From contig NZ_CP116477.1 in the NCBI RefSeq assembly GCF_028335745.1, forward strand, positions 2,914,001-2,978,000: 64,000 nucleotides of DNA. Reading direction: 5' to 3'. A model generated the notes under the pieces. The model searched no databases and was not told where the DNA came from. It saw nothing but the letters and a program-made list of their open reading frames with translations. The DNA is from Pectobacterium sp. A5351 (GTDB taxonomy: Bacteria > Pseudomonadota > Gammaproteobacteria > Enterobacterales > Enterobacteriaceae). Positions 28,873 through 38,755 of the stretch are shown one piece after another. The position numbers were made by a program, and so were the translations under genes. Numbering within the stretch: position 1 is the stretch's first letter; the number at the start of each line of letters is the position of its first letter.

Positions 28873-29871
28873 TTAGTCCAGCGCCAGCACCGATACCCAC
28901 ATTGGCCCCTGACCGACGGCGTAACGCGCGAGCGGTTGCAGATCGCCCGTGTTCTGGTCGATGTGATACACCTCGATGTGCTGAGATTTCTGCCCTGCTG
29001 AAATCAGGAACTCACCGGTATGATCGATATTGAAACCGCGCGGCTGCGTTTCGGTCGGCTGATGTCCGGTCAGCGTTAACGTGCTGCCGTCTTCAGACAC
29101 CTGGAAAACGCTCAGCAGGCTGGCAGTACGATCGCTGATGTACAGGAAGCGGCCATTCGGCGTAATGTGAATATCTGCCGCCCAGCGCGTGTCGCTGAAG
29201 CCCGCAGGCATGGCATCCAGCGTTTGCACTTTCTGCAATTCGCCGCTGGCTGCATCCAACTGGTACACACCCACCGAGCTGTCTAGTTCATTCACGCAAT
29301 AGGCAAAACGCTGATTGGGGTGGAAAGCCATATGGCGTGGACCCGCGCCAGATACCGTCGTCATTTCTGCCTGACGATGCACGCTCAGGTTGCCATCAGC
29401 GCTGAGGTCGTATAGACGAATGCGGTCTTCTTTCAGGCAAGGTGCCCACACAACAGTATTCGTTGGATCAATATTGGTTGAGTGGCACCCTTCCAGTCCG
29501 TCCAGTTGCTGAATCGGCTCGCCGACAACACCATCCGCACCAATCGGGCTAACGCTAACACAAGCACCGCTGTAAGACGCGCTGAACAGGAAACGTCCGT
29601 CATTATCGGTAGACAGGTGCGTCGGGCTACCCGGTAAAGACGCCACACCCGCTTGCGTTAATTTACCCTGCTCATCAATACGATAGCTTAGAACCCTGAA
29701 ATCAGGACGTACCCCGACATACAGATGACGCTTATTCGGCGCGATCACCATCGGCTGAACTTGCCCTGGAACATCAACGGTCTGCAATAATGTCAGATTT
29801 CCCTGAGCACCGAGCTGCCAAACGTGGATCTGTTGGCTTTCCGGGCTGGCGACATAAACAACTTGCTGCAT
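28873..29871 (-). CDS. pgl: 6-phosphogluconolactonase (YbhE type)
   Basis: The 332-residue seven-bladed beta-propeller lactonase (E. coli 331) hydrolyses 6-phosphogluconolactone in the oxidative pentose phosphate pathway. Typical stretches are [18 protein letters not shown] at the N-terminus, [32 protein letters not shown] and [16 protein letters not shown], all strongly like E. coli Pgl. A good AAGGAGA ribosome site precedes the ATG. In E. coli it is next to ybhA; here the two are separated by a DUF4186 gene and tRNA-Ser. Confidence 0.95.
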   Translation of the reverse strand: MQQVVYVASPESQQIHVWQLGAQGNLTLLQTVDVPGQVQPMVIAPNKRHLYVGVRPDFRVLSYRIDEQGKLTQAGVASLPGSPTHLSTDNDGRFLFSASYSGACVSVSPIGADGVVGEPIQQLDGLEGCHSTNIDPTNTVVWAPCLKEDRIRLYDLSADGNLSVHRQAEMTTVSGAGPRHMAFHPNQRFAYCVNELDSSVGVYQLDAASGELQKVQTLDAMPAGFSDTRWAADIHITPNGRFLYISDRTASLLSVFQVSEDGSTLTLTGHQPTETQPRGFNIDHTGEFLISAGQKSQHIEVYHIDQNTGDLQPLARYAVGQGPMWVSVLALD

Positions 29872-30105
29872 CGTATTCTCCTTATTTCACGCGAATGTGA
29901 CGGCTCAGGAAGGCGCAAGAAAGGATAACGAACTGGCTCAACCTGACGCACGGTATACCATAAATGACCCATCACTTTATTCTACAGAGACAGCGCAAGG
30001 CTACTATTGATTTAAGCAATGGCTGATTTAAGTCATGATTGATTTATACGGCAGTGTCCGCACGTCCCTATTTTTGCATCGTTCATGTTTTACGGACTTT
30101 AGGTT

Positions 30106-30468
30106 ATGACCACGTTTGATTCGCTATTTTCCCGGCTGTCGCGTTCCCCTTTCCGCCAGCGTTTTACGTTGGGTACCAAAGAGCGAGACTATTGCTACAG
30201 CAAAGGTAAGGAAACGATCGCCTCCCACGCCGCCGATTTTATCGCACGCAGGCTGGCACCGGCGGATCCGGCCAATGATGGCAAGCAGACACCGATGCGC
30301 GGCCACCCCGTGTTTATTGCGCAACATGCCACCGCAACCTGCTGCCGAGGATGTCTGGAAAAATGGCATCACATCGCCCAACACCAGCCGCTGAGCGACG
30401 AAGAGCAGCGCTATGTCGTTGAAGTCATTTTGTACTGGCTGGAAAACGATTTGATTAACAGACGCTAA
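30106..30468 (+). CDS. DUF4186 family protein
   Basis: The 120-residue soluble protein of unknown function looks like the DUF4186 family. Conserved-looking features are the N-terminal FRQRFTLGTKERDYCYSKG, the middle MRGHPVFIAQHATATCCRGC and the C-terminal helix VVEVILYWLENDLI. The HPVF...HATATCCRGCLEKWH cluster of His and Cys could bind metal or be redox active; this is a guess. It stands alone between pgl (divergent) and tRNA-Ser, with 234 bp upstream that presumably hold its promoter and that of pgl. Confidence 0.7.
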   Translation: MTTFDSLFSRLSRSPFRQRFTLGTKERDYCYSKGKETIASHAADFIARRLAPADPANDGKQTPMRGHPVFIAQHATATCCRGCLEKWHHIAQHQPLSDEEQRYVVEVILYWLENDLINRR

Positions 30469-30571
30469 AGATGCAGCGATAACGAATAAAACAGAAATTA
30501 TGACGGCAAATCGTCAGAGATAATCAAGAAGCAAGAAGCAAGAATGAAATAAGAAAGGTTAAGATTGAAAG

Positions 30572-30659
30572 TGGCGGAGGAGTAGAGATTCGAACTCTAG
30601 AACACTTTCGCGTCGCCGGTTTTCAAGACCGGTGCCTTCAACCACTCGGCCACTCCTCC
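30572..30659 (-). tRNA. serT: tRNA-Ser (UGA anticodon)
   Basis: The minus strand reads GGAGGAGTGGCCGAGTGG at the 5' end and closes with TCCTCCGCCA, so CCA is encoded. The anticodon loop CTTGAAAA gives anticodon TGA (30625-30623). A long variable arm and the T-arm GTTCGAATC are present. Total length is 88 bases, as for class II tRNA-Ser in E. coli. Confidence 0.97.
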
Positions 30660-30932
30660 GCAATGACGCGCACTATAAACAGTACATCGCACATTGTAAA
30701 GCTGCGTTTTGATCAATTGCTTAAAAAATAGATGATAAGCCGTTGAAAGTATAGAAAATCGACAACGGTGCTACCAAACTGTCCGTTTAGCCCGATTTCC
30801 CACCGCCGCACGGCATCATTCGTCATCAAATGGATCTAAGACACTTTTATCTCGTTGTTGTCTGTCTATTTCTCGCCGCGTCCTTTATCGTAAGGCTAAT
30901 TCGATATCCACATTTTTATTTGCGAGACAACG

Positions 30933-31754
30933 ATGACCTACCGAGTAATTGCACTTGATCTTGATGGTACGCTGCTGAATCAACAGAAAAAAATCCTGCC
31001 CGAATCACTTAGTGCACTCGCGCTAGCCCGCCAGCAAGGTATAAAAGTGATGATCGTCACCGGGCGCCACCACTCAGCCATTCACCCTTTTTATCAGGGA
31101 TTGCAGTTGGATACGCCCGCTATCTGCTGTAACGGCACCTATGTCTATGATTACCAGCAGGGCCAGGCGTCACACACCAACCCGCTCTCTGTTGAGCAGG
31201 CAAAAAATGTCATCACGCTGCTGGAGGAATGTGATATTCACGGACTGATGTATGCCGATGACGACATGTATTACCAATATCCTACCGGGCACGTAGTGCG
31301 CACGCAGGCATGGGCCGCTAATCTACCGGAGCAACAGCGCCCTCGCTTTGCGCAGGTGGAAAATCTGGTGCGCCAAACGGAAGCATCCCACGCCATCTGG
31401 AAATTCGCGACCACGCACGCCGATGTCCCTACGCTGAACCATTTCGCCTCGAAAGTGGAAAAGCAGCTCGGACTGGCCTGCGAGTGGTCGTGGCAAGATC
31501 AGGTTGATATCGCCCAAACCGGCAACAGCAAAGGCAAACTGCTTCAGCAATGGCTTGGCGAACAGGGCATCAGCATGAAGGATGTCGTGGCATTCGGCGA
31601 TAACTTTAATGATATCAGCATGCTGGAAGGCGTAGGATTAGGTGTCGCCATGGGCAACAGCGCTGACGAAATCAAAGCGCGTGCCGATTTGGTGATTGGC
31701 AGCAATGAGGAACCCAGCATCGCCGATGTCATCCGCACCCGCATTCTGGCCTAA
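30933..31754 (+). CDS. ybhA: HAD-family (Cof-type) phosphatase YbhA
   Basis: This 273-residue HAD IIB phosphatase has motif I LDLDGTLLN near residue 8, motif II MIVTGR, and the C-terminal KGKLLQQW plus VVAFGDNFNDISMLEGVG (motifs III/IV). E. coli YbhA dephosphorylates pyridoxal 5'-phosphate and some sugar phosphates. Length (272 in E. coli) and the position near pgl and the mod genes support the assignment. It converges with glk across a 72-bp gap with a hairpin. Confidence 0.88.
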   Translation: MTYRVIALDLDGTLLNQQKKILPESLSALALARQQGIKVMIVTGRHHSAIHPFYQGLQLDTPAICCNGTYVYDYQQGQASHTNPLSVEQAKNVITLLEECDIHGLMYADDDMYYQYPTGHVVRTQAWAANLPEQQRPRFAQVENLVRQTEASHAIWKFATTHADVPTLNHFASKVEKQLGLACEWSWQDQVDIAQTGNSKGKLLQQWLGEQGISMKDVVAFGDNFNDISMLEGVGLGVAMGNSADEIKARADLVIGSNEEPSIADVIRTRILA

Positions 31755-31765
31755 CCAACGATGAT

Positions 31766-31807
31766 GCAATCAGGCAAGCAAGCCGTATTAGGCAATTGCC
31801 TGATTGC
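31766..31807. terminator. Hairpin between convergent ybhA and glk
   Basis: gcaatcaggcaa and ttgcctgattgc form a perfect 12-bp stem around an 18-base loop between the two gene ends. No strong T-run follows on either side, so it may be a weak bidirectional terminator or an mRNA-end stabiliser. Confidence 0.45.
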
Positions 31808-31826
31808 GTTCAACGAACACGCTCAC

Positions 31827-32792
31827 TTATAGCGCGTTGCCGAGCACCTGCCGCAGGTAAGCGCCCGCCCCCATTAATCCCGGCTGTTCGTGAGTAATCA
31901 GGTACACGGGGATATCCTGCATATAGCTCTTCAATCGCCCTTTGTCTTCAAAGGCTGCCCGAAAGCCGGAAGCTTTAAAAAACTCCAGAAAACGCGGCAC
32001 GATACCGCCCGCAATATAAACACCGCCAAATGCGCCTAAATTTAACGCCAGATTGCCACCGAATCGTCCCATGATGACACAGAATAGCGACAGCGCGCGG
32101 CGACAATCCACATCCGTGTTGTTGACGGCCCGTTCGGTAATATCTTTCGGCTCGAGCGCCTCCGGCGTACGGTCATCGGACAGCACCACGGCACGGTAAA
32201 TATTCACTAACCCCTGCCCAGAGAGTAAGCGCTCTGCGGAAACATGCCCCAGCGACTGGCGTAATACCGCCAGAATGTTGTCTTCTTCGTCGCTATTAGA
32301 CGCGAAATCCACATGTCCGCCTTCACCCGGCAAACTAATCCATTGATTGGCAACATGAACCAGATGAGCAACCCCCAGCCCCGTGCCTGCACCATACACG
32401 GCAACGGGCTTACCCGGCACTGGCTCCCCACCACCGAACTGGAGCAGACTCTCACTCCCCAACACCGGCACCGCCATAGAAACGGCGGTAAAGTCGTTGA
32501 TGACTTCAAAGTGGCGTAAGCCCAGACTCGCTTTCATTTCAGCGATGGAAAATGCCCAAGTGTGATTCGTCATCGCCACCCAGTCACCGGTAATCGGGCA
32601 GGCAATCGCGATACAAGCATCCTGCACCGTGACCTGTCGCGAATCGAGATAATCACGGACTGCCCCTTCCAGAGAAAGGAAATCCAACCCAGAATACGTC
32701 TCGATTTGCGACAGCTCGCCCGTCATCGCGTCACACAGCGCCAAACGCGTATTGGTGCCGCCGACATCGCCCACTAAAACAAAGTGCGTCAT
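31827..32792 (-). CDS. glk: Glucokinase
   Basis: This 321-residue glucokinase (same length as E. coli Glk) phosphorylates glucose with ATP. Visible motifs are the ATP phosphate-binding [14 protein letters not shown], glucose-binding [12 protein letters not shown] (catalytic Asp), [27 protein letters not shown] and [18 protein letters not shown]. The start at 32792 (MTHFVLVG) has a GAGGTG ribosome site; a TTG-initiated extension to 32813 is less likely. It lies between ybhA and modC, where E. coli has no gene. Confidence 0.96.
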   Translation of the reverse strand: MTHFVLVGDVGGTNTRLALCDAMTGELSQIETYSGLDFLSLEGAVRDYLDSRQVTVQDACIAIACPITGDWVAMTNHTWAFSIAEMKASLGLRHFEVINDFTAVSMAVPVLGSESLLQFGGGEPVPGKPVAVYGAGTGLGVAHLVHVANQWISLPGEGGHVDFASNSDEEDNILAVLRQSLGHVSAERLLSGQGLVNIYRAVVLSDDRTPEALEPKDITERAVNNTDVDCRRALSLFCVIMGRFGGNLALNLGAFGGVYIAGGIVPRFLEFFKASGFRAAFEDKGRLKSYMQDIPVYLITHEQPGLMGAGAYLRQVLGNAL

Positions 32793-33223
32793 TCTTCTTT
32801 TCACCTCAAGCAAAGTAGATACCCGATCATTGCGCGAAAACAGCCAACTGCGCCATGGCTATATAGCTTTCTAGTGATAAGGATCTCATTCGCGTCATTC
32901 AATGAATGACAGCTCAAGCTGGGAAACATGCGGTGACAGTGTTGCCGCAAGTGATTGTCGTCACAACATGTTGATCACCCTGACAATAGGGAAGAAAGCG
33001 ACGGTTAAAACGTCGTTATTGAGAAGAATGCCGCTCGTGTAAGGCTTGAGATACCAAGGCTACCACGGTGCGAGGCATCCATACGGAAGCCTCGCACCGT
33101 AGCATACGGCGATGACGCATCGAACCTGACAGCATGCGTCCATAAACCACAGGCTACTGCCAGAAGGCCACTGCTTTATTATCGCTGACTCACTGCAACA
33201 GAGAAAAATCGCATCGATCTCCA
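32793..33223. other. Intergenic region between modC and glk
   Basis: The 431-bp gap holds no supportable gene. It contains a strong hairpin (33065-33100) of the REP-like type also seen at 28685. The part nearest glk is its likely promoter region, but no clear operator was seen. Confidence 0.5.
33057..33103. repeat. REP-like hairpin, copy 2
   Basis: acggtgcgaggc (33065-33076) and gcctcgcaccgt (33089-33100) form a perfect 12-bp stem with a 12-base loop, opening with the same ggctaccacggtgcgagg as the copy at 28677. It lies 120 bp past modC. Confidence 0.6.
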
Positions 33224-34282
33224 TTACGCCGTAATGGACACGCTCTTCACCTGCGCATAGAGCGTTTGCCCGGAATGAAGTGCGAGATCGTCCCGTGCCC
33301 ACGGCGTAATACGGGACCACAGCGTCTGCTGGCCGACCGAAAGTTTCACTTCAACCTGTCCGTCTACATCAAGGTATTCCACCACGCTGGCACACAGCAC
33401 ATTGCGGATACTGCTTTTTTCCGGCGGCTGTAACACCAGAGAAACATCCGCAGCATTCACCCGAATGCGCAATGCGGCATCCTGAGGCAGTTCAACTTTA
33501 CCGACCCACATCTGCTGGTCACCTAATGCCAGCGCCGTCATCGCGTAATGCGCATGTTGAGCCAACACGCGAACACTCAGAATACTGCTCTGCTCATCTT
33601 GCGGTAACCAGGGGCGTAGTGCACTGCTGGCCCACACCTCTTCCAGAACCCCTTGTGCTTTCACTTTGCCTTTATCGAGCACCACAACATGATCGGCTAA
33701 TCGAACAATCTCTTCCAGACTGTGGCTGACATACAGAATCGGAATCTTGACCTCTTTCGCCAGACGCTCCAGATACGGCAATAGCTCACGCTTTCTGGGC
33801 AAATCCAGCGACGCCAGCGGTTCATCCATGAGCAGCAGTTCCGGCGCGGTGAGCAATGCCCGGCCAATCGCGACGCGCTGTTTTTCTCCACCGGACAGCG
33901 TCCGCGGATAGCGATTCAGCAACGGTTCAATACCCAGTAAACCGACAATATCATCGAACTGCGATTCCATGGTCTCAGCCATTCCGTAGCGTAAATTGCC
34001 ACGTACACGATAATGCGGAAACAGGCGGGCGTCCTGAAAGACGTAGCCGATTCGACGCTTTTCCGGAGGAAGAAAAACACGCTGCTGCGTATCCACCAAT
34101 ACATGATCATTGAGCACAATCCGCCCGCTATCTGGACGAGTCAGGCCAACAACGGCATTGATCAACGAGGTTTTACCCGCGCCGGATACACCAAAAATAG
34201 CAGTAATCCCGTTCGCGGGCAGTTCAGACTGAACGCGGAGTTCGAGGTTGCCCAGTTGTTGATGAAAATCGAGTTGCAGCAT
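33224..34282 (-). CDS. modC: Molybdate ABC transporter ATP-binding protein
   Basis: The 352-residue ATPase (same as E. coli ModC) powers molybdate import. Walker A is [13 protein letters not shown] near residue 31, the signature motif [15 protein letters not shown], Walker [13 protein letters not shown] and the H-loop [11 protein letters not shown]-terminal MopI/TOBE domain (from about residue 290, [23 protein letters not shown]) binds molybdate and may regulate transport. It overlaps modB by one base (TAATG). Confidence 0.97.
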   Translation of the reverse strand: MLQLDFHQQLGNLELRVQSELPANGITAIFGVSGAGKTSLINAVVGLTRPDSGRIVLNDHVLVDTQQRVFLPPEKRRIGYVFQDARLFPHYRVRGNLRYGMAETMESQFDDIVGLLGIEPLLNRYPRTLSGGEKQRVAIGRALLTAPELLLMDEPLASLDLPRKRELLPYLERLAKEVKIPILYVSHSLEEIVRLADHVVVLDKGKVKAQGVLEEVWASSALRPWLPQDEQSSILSVRVLAQHAHYAMTALALGDQQMWVGKVELPQDAALRIRVNAADVSLVLQPPEKSSIRNVLCASVVEYLDVDGQVEVKLSVGQQTLWSRITPWARDDLALHSGQTLYAQVKSVSITA

Positions 34283-34971
34283 TATCCCCCCAACCGCTTA
34301 CGGCTCCAGTTTGTTAACCATTCCGATGCCAACAGCGCAGCCAGCGACAAGACAATGGCAATGATACACAGCCTTGCTGCATCAGCCTCCGCGCCGGGCG
34401 TTTCAATCAGGGTATACATCGCCAGTGGAATGGTTCGGGTTTCGCCGGGAATATTAGAAACAAACGTAATGGTCGCGCCAAATTCACCAAGCGAACGGGC
34501 AAATGCCAATACGGTTCCAACAACGATACCAGGAAAAGAGAGAGGTAATGTGATGGTGAAAAACACACGCCAAGGTGTGGCACCCAGTGTTCGGGCGGCC
34601 TGTTCCAGATGCTTATCGACAGCATCCAGTGACAGCCGAATCGCTCGAACCATCAGCGGAAACGCGACAATCGCCGACGCTAATGCAGCACCGCGCCAGC
34701 TAAAACTAAAGCTGAAGCCGAACCAGTCATAGAGCCAGGAACCGATTACGCCGCGCCTTCCCATCGCCACCAACAGCAGATAGCCAATGACCACTGGCGG
34801 CAACACCAGTGGTAAATGGATAATGCTATCTAACAGCGATTTGCCGGGGAACCGACAGCGCACCAAAATCCACGCCATCAGTATCCCAAACGGCAAGCTG
34901 CATGCCACAGCCACAACGGAAACTTTGAGGCTCAGCTCAACCGCCTGCCATTCGTAATCACTCAGCATCAT
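34282..34971 (-). CDS. modB: Molybdate ABC transporter permease
   Basis: The 229-residue inner-membrane permease (E. coli 229) has about five transmembrane helices. The EAA loop for ATPase contact lies in [21 protein letters not shown]. It dimerises and forms the molybdate channel with ModC and ModA. Starts ATGATG at 34971, overlapping the modA stop by one base. Confidence 0.97.
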   Translation of the reverse strand: MMLSDYEWQAVELSLKVSVVAVACSLPFGILMAWILVRCRFPGKSLLDSIIHLPLVLPPVVIGYLLLVAMGRRGVIGSWLYDWFGFSFSFSWRGAALASAIVAFPLMVRAIRLSLDAVDKHLEQAARTLGATPWRVFFTITLPLSFPGIVVGTVLAFARSLGEFGATITFVSNIPGETRTIPLAMYTLIETPGAEADAARLCIIAIVLSLAALLASEWLTNWSRKRLGG

Positions 34972-35741
34972 TAACGCGGCGCGAAGCCATAGCGTTTAAA
35001 TACGGCTGCCGCTTCCGGCGTTTTTAGATAGTCATAAAACCCGGTAACCACTGGGTTTTTATGTTCTTTTACGATCGCTATCGGATATTCGACAGGCTTA
35101 TGGCTCGTGGCAGGGAACGTACCAACAACTTTGACTTTATCGCTGGCAACCGCATCAGAACCGTAAACAATGCCCAGAGGTGCTTCTTCACGTTCCACCA
35201 GCGCCATCGCAGCACGCACGTTGTTCGCCCGAGCCATCAGCGGGGAGAGTTCATCCCAGGCTTTCAGATTCTGTAACGCTTCTTTGGCATAGATTCCTGC
35301 AGGCACATGATCCGGGTCGCCAACGGCCAGACGTCCGCCTTTCAGCAGGCTTTTCCAGTCGGTTTTATCATCAATGTTGATATCTTTCTGCGCACTGGCC
35401 TTCGGCGCAATCACCACCAACTCATTGCCCAGCAGCGTGTGACGCGTAGCGGTATCCATCAGGTTTTTATCCTGCGCGTAGTCCATCCACTGTTGGTCAG
35501 CAGAAATGAACAGATCGGCAGGCGCACCTTGCTCAATCTGGCGCGCCAGCGTTGAAGATGATGCGTAAGACGCTACAACGGCAACGTTTTTCTCTTTCTG
35601 ATATTGCGTGGCAATGTCCTGCAACGCATTCGTCAGTGATGCCGCGGCGAACACCGTGACTTTATCTTCTGCCATCGCAGGCAGCGCCATTCCTGCACTG
35701 AGGGTCAGTGCGGCAAACCATTTTAACCATTGCTGCTTCAT
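34971..35741 (-). CDS. modA: Periplasmic molybdate-binding protein
   Basis: The 256-residue protein (E. coli 257) has a signal peptide (MKQQWLKWFAALTLSAGMAL-PAMA) and binds molybdate/tungstate through residues in VFAAASLTNALQDIA, YASSSTLARQIEQGAPADLF and VPAGIYAKEAL. The start at 35741 has a GGAGAC ribosome site; the frame extends to 35804 through the promoter and is not used. First gene of modABC, with a ModE operator 19-47 bp upstream. Confidence 0.97.
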   Translation of the reverse strand: MKQQWLKWFAALTLSAGMALPAMAEDKVTVFAAASLTNALQDIATQYQKEKNVAVVASYASSSTLARQIEQGAPADLFISADQQWMDYAQDKNLMDTATRHTLLGNELVVIAPKASAQKDINIDDKTDWKSLLKGGRLAVGDPDHVPAGIYAKEALQNLKAWDELSPLMARANNVRAAMALVEREEAPLGIVYGSDAVASDKVKVVGTFPATSHKPVEYPIAIVKEHKNPVVTGFYDYLKTPEAAAVFKRYGFAPR

Positions 35742-35759
35742 TCTTGTCTCCTGACAATT

Positions 35760-35788
35760 ATCGTTGTGTAAATAATGATATAACGAAT
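35760..35788. promoter_or_regulatory. ModE operator of modABC
   Basis: ATCGTTGTG ... ATATAACGAAT is a 29-bp element with inverted half-sites matching the ModE consensus. It overlaps the expected promoter just upstream of modA. ModE bound to molybdate would repress the operon here. The divergent modE gene is close by. Confidence 0.85.
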
Positions 35789-35888
35789 CATAAAGCAGTG
35801 TCATGCGCTTTAAAGAGGTATATGTAGAGGGGTAGAAAAGAAATGTCCGGCAAAAAAGCCGGACATCAACATAGAAAAGGATAGTGAA

Positions 35889-36044
35889 TCAGTGCTGATT
35901 CTTTGCGCGTTGACCGTCGGAATGACCGATGCGGGACAACACGTTAAACACTTCGCCCAGGCAATAAATCGCGCCCATGATAACCACCATCATCACAGGA
36001 ACCATGGCAACTGCAAACAGCAGGCTCTTCAACAACTCCAACAT
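35889..36044 (-). CDS. acrZ: AcrZ, small AcrAB-TolC accessory protein
   Basis: A 51-residue membrane peptide starting [20 protein letters not shown], nearly the same as E. coli AcrZ (49 residues, [20 protein letters not shown]). One transmembrane helix is followed by [18 protein letters not shown]. AcrZ binds AcrB and alters which drugs the pump exports. It sits between modA and modE, as in E. coli, with an AGGTAAG ribosome site. The tail after the helix differs from E. coli and is two residues longer. Confidence 0.92.
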   Translation of the reverse strand: MLELLKSLLFAVAMVPVMMVVIMGAIYCLGEVFNVLSRIGHSDGQRAKNQH

Positions 36045-36240
36045 GCTTACCTCACTTATTGCAACGGTTACCGCTACTTTAGCCAGCCGAGTGTGCTATT
36101 TCACTGTAAACCGAGATCGTCATTATTGCCACGTAGTCTACCGCAGTAATAGAAAATAGTGCGTCTATTTGTGCGATTTGCCCCTGATGAAGAAAATAGC
36201 GACAATACAGGGAATTAAACTCACCGACGGTGCCCTCACT

Positions 36241-37032
36241 ATGCAGGCTGAAATTCTTCTCACCCTGAAACTCCAACAGCGTTTATTCGCCGACCCACGG
36301 CGTATTGAGCTGCTCAAGCAAATTCGTCATACCGGTTCAATCAGTCAGGGAGCCAAACTGGCGGGAATTAGCTATAAAAGCGCATGGGATGCCATCAATG
36401 AGATGAACCAGCTGGCCGAGCAGACCATCGTTGAACGTATGACCGGTGGCAAAGGCGGCGGTGGCGCTCAACTTACCCGCTACGGCGAACGCCTTCTCCA
36501 ACTGTACGATTTGCTCGCCCAGATTCAGCAGAAAGCCTTTGATGTCTTACAGGAAGACGGGTTGCCGTTAGATAGCCTGCTGGCAGCCATCGCGCGTTTC
36601 TCGCTGCAAACCAGCGCACGTAACCAGTTTTTTGGAACCGTGCTCGCACGCGGTGAAGAACAGGTGCAACAACATCTGGATATTTTACTCGCCGATGGTA
36701 AAACAACGATCAGCGCACTGATTACGCAGCAAAGCGCCGAGCGTCTGCAATTACAGAAAGGAAAAGAAGTGCTGGCGCTGATTAAAGCCCCGTGGATCGA
36801 TGTGTACGCCGCCACGTCCGCTGCGCCCGCCGTTGATAACATCTTGCCTGGGCGAATTCAGACCATTCAGCACGGTGTAGAAAACAGCGAAGTTCTGATT
36901 ACGCTGACAGGGGGAGAGACCCTGTGCGCAATGGTACCGAACGCCCTGCTTGAGCAACAAAAGCTGCAACAGGGAACGGACGTGAAGGCCTGTTTCAATG
37001 CTGACCGGGTCATCATCGCCACGCTTTGTTAA
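36241..37032 (+). CDS. modE: Molybdate-responsive transcriptional regulator ModE
   Basis: The 263-residue regulator (E. coli 262) has a winged helix at residues 1-120 (SISQGAKLAGISYKSAWDAINEMN, GGKGGGGAQLTRYGERL) and two MopI-type molybdate-binding domains (SARNQFFGTVLARGEEQVQQHL and the C-terminal repeat). With molybdate it represses modABC and activates some molybdenum-enzyme genes. The start is 36241 (MQAEILLTLKLQQ); the frame extends upstream to 36169 without family similarity. It is divergent from acrZ and followed by modF. Confidence 0.96.
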   Translation: MQAEILLTLKLQQRLFADPRRIELLKQIRHTGSISQGAKLAGISYKSAWDAINEMNQLAEQTIVERMTGGKGGGGAQLTRYGERLLQLYDLLAQIQQKAFDVLQEDGLPLDSLLAAIARFSLQTSARNQFFGTVLARGEEQVQQHLDILLADGKTTISALITQQSAERLQLQKGKEVLALIKAPWIDVYAATSAAPAVDNILPGRIQTIQHGVENSEVLITLTGGETLCAMVPNALLEQQKLQQGTDVKACFNADRVIIATLC

Positions 37033-37081
37033 CATCTACCTTGCTTAACATTGTTTATCGCCGACTGACGAAGGATAAAAA

Positions 37082-38557
37082 ATGCCATTGTTGAAAATCA
37101 CGCAGGGATTGTTTCGTCTCAACGATACCCGCATGCTGCGTCTGGACGAACTGATGCTCGACGAAAACCAATGCTGGGCTTTTGTCGGGGCCAATGGGAG
37201 CGGCAAGTCGGCACTGGCGCGTGCATTATCCGGCGAATTGCCGCTATTACAGGGTGAACGAACAACGGAATTCCAACGCCCTGTTCGTCTGTCGTTTGAA
37301 CAATTACAAAAACTGGTTTCCGACGAGTGGCAGCGTAATAACACCGATCTACTGAGCGAAGGTGAAGATGACACTGGCCGCACGACGGCAGAAGTGATTC
37401 AGGATAGCGTCAACGATCCCGCACGTTGCCAACAGTTGGCGTACCAGTTTGGTATTGCACATTTGCTGGAGCGTCGTTTCAAATACCTCTCAACGGGGGA
37501 AACACGTAAGGCGATGCTGTGTCAGGCACTGATGCCCGAGCCAGATTTGCTGATTCTCGATGAACCTTTTGATGGGCTGGACGTTGCCTCTCGTCAACAG
37601 CTTACCGACGAGCTGCGGACACTGGCAGGCACTGGCTATACGCTGGTGCTCATTCTGAACCGCTTCGATGATATCCCTGACTTTATCAACCATGTTGGTG
37701 TGTTAGCAGACTGTACGCTGACCCGCGTCGGCGAGCGTGAAACGATCCTCTCTGAAGCGCTGGTGGCTCAGCTCGCTTTTAGCGAAAAACTGTCGGGGAG
37801 CTCGCTGCCAGAGCCTGAAGATCCGCAGCGCTACATGACACTTCCCGCTGACGAGGCACGTATTCAGTTGCGTAATGGCGTGGTGCAGTACAACGATCGC
37901 CCCATTCTGCATGCGCTGACATGGAAAGTGCTGCCCGGACAGCATTGGCAGATTGTTGGTCCCAATGGCGCAGGAAAATCGACGCTGTTGAGTCTGATTA
38001 CCGGCGATCATCCGCAAGGCTATAGCAACGATCTCACGCTGTTTGGCCGCAAACGCGGCAGCGGGGAAACCATTTGGGATATCAAGCGCCACATCGGCTA
38101 CGTCAGCAGCAGTTTTCATCTGGATTACCGCGTCAGCACCAGCGTTCGCAACGTTATCCTGTCAGGATTCTTTGATTCTATTGGGATTTATCAGGCTGTC
38201 TCTGACCGTCAGCGCCACCTGACCGAACAGTGGCTCACCCTGCTTGGGCTTAATGGCGCGATCGCCGATACCCCATTTCAGTCGCTCTCCTGGGGGCAGC
38301 AGCGTCTGACGCTGATTGCACGCGCGTTAGTCAAGCACCCCGCCCTGCTCATTCTGGACGAACCCCTACAGGGGCTTGACCCACTCAATCGCCAACTGGT
38401 GCGCCGCTGGTTGGATATCCTGATTGGCGAGGGCGAAACGCAGCTCCTCTTTGTCTCTCACCATGCTGAAGATGCGCCAGAGTGCATCACACACCGGCTC
38501 ACTTTTGTGCCGCACAACGACATCTATCGCTACCAAATTGATGGACTATGTAAATAA
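37082..38557 (+). CDS. modF: ModF, duplicated ABC ATPase of the molybdate locus
   Basis: The 491-residue cytoplasmic protein (E. coli 490) has two ABC ATPase domains. Domain 1: GANGSGKSALARALSG (about residues 37-52) and LSTGETRKAML. Domain 2: GPNGAGKSTLLSLITG (about 297-312), LSWGQQRLTLIARAL and LLILDEPLQGLDPLN. It resembles PhrA/ModF; its role in molybdate metabolism is not settled. It begins 49 bp after modE and is probably co-transcribed. Confidence 0.94.
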   Translation: MPLLKITQGLFRLNDTRMLRLDELMLDENQCWAFVGANGSGKSALARALSGELPLLQGERTTEFQRPVRLSFEQLQKLVSDEWQRNNTDLLSEGEDDTGRTTAEVIQDSVNDPARCQQLAYQFGIAHLLERRFKYLSTGETRKAMLCQALMPEPDLLILDEPFDGLDVASRQQLTDELRTLAGTGYTLVLILNRFDDIPDFINHVGVLADCTLTRVGERETILSEALVAQLAFSEKLSGSSLPEPEDPQRYMTLPADEARIQLRNGVVQYNDRPILHALTWKVLPGQHWQIVGPNGAGKSTLLSLITGDHPQGYSNDLTLFGRKRGSGETIWDIKRHIGYVSSSFHLDYRVSTSVRNVILSGFFDSIGIYQAVSDRQRHLTEQWLTLLGLNGAIADTPFQSLSWGQQRLTLIARALVKHPALLILDEPLQGLDPLNRQLVRRWLDILIGEGETQLLFVSHHAEDAPECITHRLTFVPHNDIYRYQIDGLCK

Positions 38558-38755
38558 CGCTTAAAAACAGGAATGATAACGCTACCACAAAATAAAATGT
38601 AGTGAAGGAAACCAGGCTAATTTACACTGTAGCCTACGCTTCATTAAGTTTATTCGTACAAAAATCATCGATAACAAAGGCGGATTCTCGCTGTAGATCA
38701 CCTTTTTCAGCATCCAGCCATGTTATTTTGTAGTATTGCGATAATAGGGGTCATT

